This document shows, piece after piece, positions 60,533 to 64,000 of a stretch of 64,000 nt of DNA. Made by a program: the position numbers and the translations under genes. This DNA comes from Nelumbo lutea. Its lineage: Eukaryota > Streptophyta > Magnoliopsida > Proteales > Nelumbonaceae. Where the stretch lies: the NCBI GenBank assembly GCA_022828595.1, contig JAKGHH010000005.1:66769655-66833654 (forward strand), written 5' to 3'. Under the pieces are notes generated by a model that worked only from the letters and a program-made list of their open reading frames with translations, was not told where the DNA came from and ran no database searches. Position 1 is the first letter of the stretch. Each line of letters opens with the position of its first letter.

Positions 60533-60928
60533 ATGGGGAAGAGGAAGACCAAGAAGAAATTAAAGAAAGTAGCAGTGGCAATAGCAGAAGCATCATCAAT
60601 CGGAGAAACAACAGAACCGCAATATCAGGTTCACAGGAAGCGAGGTCGACCTCGCAAAACCGTGGAGAAGACGGGAAGTAAACAGGAAAAGCAACCAAAA
60701 GAAAAAGAAGAAGAAGCAGCCGTCAAGGAGAGCGATTTTAAGAGAGTGAAGACCCAAGTTGAAGGAGAAGAAGAGAAGGAGCAGCAGAGGGCGATTGAAT
60801 CTTATTCGTCGTTGTCTTCGTTGGGTGCTGCAAAAGAAGCACAATCCGACGTATGTAAGTCAAAGGAACCTCTTAAGAGCCAGAGCCGAGGAAGAAGAAA
60901 AGGCCAGCCTCACAAGAGCAGCAGATGA
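60533..60928 (+). CDS. Small AT-hook protein
   Basis: This single-exon frame of 131 residues begins MGKRKTKKKLKK. A canonical AT-hook core, RKRGRPRK, lies at about residues 36-43; this motif inserts Arg-Gly-Arg into the minor groove of AT-rich DNA. The rest is Lys/Glu-rich, low in hydrophobics, with a basic end SRGRRKGQPHKSSR. No other domain is visible. A nuclear chromatin-associated role is likely from the motif. Small AT-hook proteins that start MGKxK and end in a basic RRK..PR segment occur in plants, but I cannot name the orthologue. At the end, the adjacent reading frame gives SLTRAADDG, reminiscent of the RRAAE ending I recall from relatives, so a recent one-base slip near the C-terminus is possible. 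Confidence 0.75.
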   Translation: MGKRKTKKKLKKVAVAIAEASSIGETTEPQYQVHRKRGRPRKTVEKTGSKQEKQPKEKEEEAAVKESDFKRVKTQVEGEEEKEQQRAIESYSSLSSLGAAKEAQSDVCKSKEPLKSQSRGRRKGQPHKSSR

Positions 60929-63900
60929 TGGACTTTTAAGTTTCAAATTCTCTTTCATCTTTTCTCTGTTCCTGCTTTTTTCTGCTATTCTCTCTCCCAT
61001 TTCTTATGTCTACTGGATTTATTTACAGAGGGAGGAGTAGAGGACAGAAGGATTGTTCTGATTAATTCTTAATTCTAGGGCTTCTCTCTCTCTCTTCTCT
61101 TATGTCTATTTTCTTTTTCGTTTCTGTTAATCATCTCCAGGCCTAGTACTGACTACTGAGTGCAGAAATGAATATTTTGGCACTTGTACTTCCTGTGACA
61201 GGTGTCCCATCATATGTGTACTGTAGATTAGGAGGTAGGGAGCCAGAGATCCGGCACCATTAGCATTGTGTCTCACCTTGCAGGCACAATGGGGTGAATA
61301 ACACCTGAAGAGGAGCATAAATACTTAAAGACTTAGGGTTGTGTTTGGTATTTGCTATTTCGACATGAAGTACTTTGGATTGAGATAATACCCTCTAGAC
61401 TTGAACTACAAGCATCATATTTCATGCCAATTTGTCCTTAAGAATGCTTGTGTATTATTAAATTGATAAAGGTTAATGTGTTTTTTCTCAAAGTATCCCC
61501 AAGCCCATGAACCCGCAAATTCTAGTGCTGGTGGGATGCAATTCCAACACTCGGCTACAGCTAGGAAATTTTACCAATCAGTCAAAGCCAAAATGACCAC
61601 TCGAGATCTGTTACCCACTAATTGTTCTCGCATACCTCCCCACGGAGCACCACGGTCGTGCATTGATAACATCTCCCCATTAATGACAAGGGAGATATTC
61701 TTAATGTGCAACTGTAATATTTCGTGATTCTCAAACACCGATGATAATGTGTTTCTTTTGTAGAGCCAAAAACATCAATTTGATGTTTATTTAAAGGGGA
61801 ACCTACATGAATTTTCTATACATACAGTGTTATAAATGTCTTGACTCAAGAATTTCTCTTAACACTTATGTGGCATTATTAGCCTCTTCAATTTTCAAAA
61901 TTCCTTTGTCTTGTCCCTCCTCTTAATAATAGTTAATAGCCTCTTCAGTCTTCAATTTCCTCTCTACTTTTTATACTTACTCCTTCACGAGCAAGCAAAC
62001 TATTGCCAGTTTCCATGTATGGGATGGAACTTAAATTTGGTAAGGGGCTCCAGAAAAAAGTGTGCAAACTTTTTTTACTTACTTTTTATATGCATACGAA
62101 TTAATGAAAAAGTGTGCAAATTTTTGTCTACAATTTGGACTTGATATACAAGTTTAGGTCAGTCCTATATATATGTGTGTTTGTGTGCATTGACATAGAT
62201 TAGATTAGGCAAGAAATGATTACTTATATTAAGAAGACTTTTTAGGGTCTATTTGGTTCACAAGAATAGGGGTCTAGAATTAGGTTGCAATGGCCCATTC
62301 TAGTCTCACATTTGGGGGAATGGCCATTTTGGATTCCCCTTGGGAATGAGAATCTCACTCCATCTAGTCAAAAAAAGACCCCTAAACCCTAATTCTCTTT
62401 ACCCAACATTAGGGGTGAACATGGGTCAGTTTGGTTTGGTTCCATAGTAGAACCTAGAACTTACCCCGAATGGATTGGTTCTAAGTTTTTGGAACCAAAA
62501 CCTACCTTGTGAAGGTCAGTTCCAAGGCCAATTCTATCCTTGGCGGTTTCGAGGTCGATTCTAGGGTTTAGCCATGAAACCTGTTCTTTCTTAATCTCCC
62601 ATTTCAAAAAAAAAAAATGGCATATTCTTTAAAAACTTGTTTTTCAATAAATATAATATATAGTTTAAAACTTATATCATCTTTATTTATTAAATTGAGT
62701 AATTTGATATATAGATTATCATAATATATTAATATATGGTTTAAAACCTATCATTATAATTTAAATTTTGTAAATATTATCCATTACATTACGTGTTATA
62801 TACATTCAAATATTAAAATGAAAACAAATGATCTAATCACTTAAATAACTCAATGGTCAAGTGAGACCATGGCCTTTGTAATCATGATTGCTTGGGTTTA
62901 AATCTTCACATCCTCAAAAGTATTTTGAAGTTTATTTCAAAGCAAATTTGGTACCATCAAGGTCGGTTCCAATGCAAATTTACTTGCATGGCGACCAAAC
63001 ACAGCCTTAGTGACAATTTGCACTCCAAAACGACAATCATGCAACACTTGCCCTAGACAGGGTTTTATTGCTTGTTGTGAGGGGCAGAGATAAGGGGCCC
63101 AAGGGAGCCTTGGTCCCTGTGCCTCACCTCAAAGTTCCCCACTTATATTATTAATATAATAGATTAATAGTCTTTATGGTTGGCCCTATTAACATATTAA
63201 TTTTTGCCAAAATAAAATACAAGTTCATTTACTAGAACAACATTATAGTTTTATGGATTTATTAAAACCTATCCTATAGTTTACAATGGATTTACTTAAT
63301 TGGCCTTCTATTAGATAATAGTGAAAATGACAAATTTGGCCCTAATGTCCATTTGAATAAATTTAATGGAAATAAAATAAAAATTAAAGTACCAATTTTG
63401 CCACTAATAAGACACAAGCAACCACTTTATTTGATCAATTTTACTTTTTGTATGAAGAAGTGTTGAAGGTACTTTTGGAATAAATAATCATGAGCCCATG
63501 CCCTTGAACATTTTCAACTCAATTTAGGTGATCATGCTACTATCTTCAAATGGCAAAACAAACACTTCTTAATGAAAGGTTGATCAAGTAAATAGGTTGC
63601 AAATTATAAGGAGGTAGGTTTAAGTAAATCTTTGAAACTAAAAGGGGTGTTCTAGTAACTGACCCTAAAATAAAACCACTAATAGGTTTCAGGGGATATA
63701 CCTCTTTTTTCCATTGTATTTTCTTGTTCATGAATGGAGAGACATGAGAAACAACATCAAGGATCTGCTTAACCCCAGACAACCGGTAAGACGCTACTTG
63801 CACTTGATCAAAGAAGAAAGCATTAGGTTACTAATATGGCCCTAACCATTTACACTAGAGCTTAGCAAATCAAGTCATTTCCCTTGTCTCGGTCTAGAAT

Positions 63901-64000
63901 CACAGACCTTCTAGCTGCTGCAGGCGGGCGAATGGATGCTTCAACCACCAGGGCACAGGTGGATTGGCAGCAATAAGCTGTCTAATGCTTACAAGGAAGG
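60929..64000. other. 3' region of the AT-hook gene and intergenic DNA
   Basis: The probable 3' UTR runs to about 61100-61300. A CATCTCCCCATTAATGAC..GGGAGATATTC foldback patch lies at 61671-61698, kin to the 22431 family. A partial hAT-type MITE (GGGTCTATTTGGTTCAC) lies at about 62244-62405. A GGTTC/GGAACC repeat patch lies at about 62410-62590. Frames to the end are low-complexity or unrecognised. No gene is seen. Confidence 0.45.

Overview
This window is nuclear DNA of a flowering plant. Its genes carry GT-AG introns and one probable U12-type intron, its tRNA-Met(CAT) has an intron, its promoters and leaders are CT-rich, and it is full of LINE, Ty1/copia, Ty3/gypsy, MULE-like, hAT-like and foldback elements. 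The long transposon-filled introns suggest a woody or early-diverging lineage, but the sequence does not fix the species.

Six protein genes and one tRNA gene are supported. From left to right: (1) a BTB/POZ-domain gene on + (5553-18418), two coding exons separated by an 11.4 kb intron; (2) a small intronless gene on - (20407-20892) for a Lys/Ser/Gly-rich protein ending WPVQGW; (3) a Sec14-like CRAL-TRIO gene on + (30138-32063, five coding exons plus a non-coding leader exon); (4) tail to tail with it, an At1g01500-type membrane-anchored protein on - (32567-34613); (5) a MIP18/AE7-like gene of cytosolic iron-sulfur assembly on - (44195-48417, five exons), whose first intron has a U12-type 5' site and reads as AT-AG; (6) an intron-containing elongator tRNA-Met on + (48649-48733); (7) an AT-hook protein on + (60533-60928).

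The rest is largely mobile DNA. The BTB intron holds a nest: a Ty1/copia element on - contains a 5'-truncated LINE on + (8-bp target duplication), which contains a second LINE on -, which is split by an LTR-like block. The copia element also carries two other insertions, one possibly of plastid origin. At 3489-5021 a MULE-type element with long inverted ends and a 9-bp duplication carries fragments of two unrelated host genes, a laccase and an ABCB auxin-type transporter, each with exon-intron borders preserved. A hAT-like MITE family (ends CA(A/T)GGTTCAAA, 8-bp duplications, interior rich in CGATACG) recurs at 28234, 36523, 41044 and 53943, and a 1.13 kb relative is at 37587. Near-perfect foldbacks lie at 43183-43547 and 51571-52718.

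The host genes look functionally independent. They do not form a pathway, as expected for a plant chromosome. The most notable points are the AT-AG U12 intron, the two-gene Pack-MULE and the nested intron.
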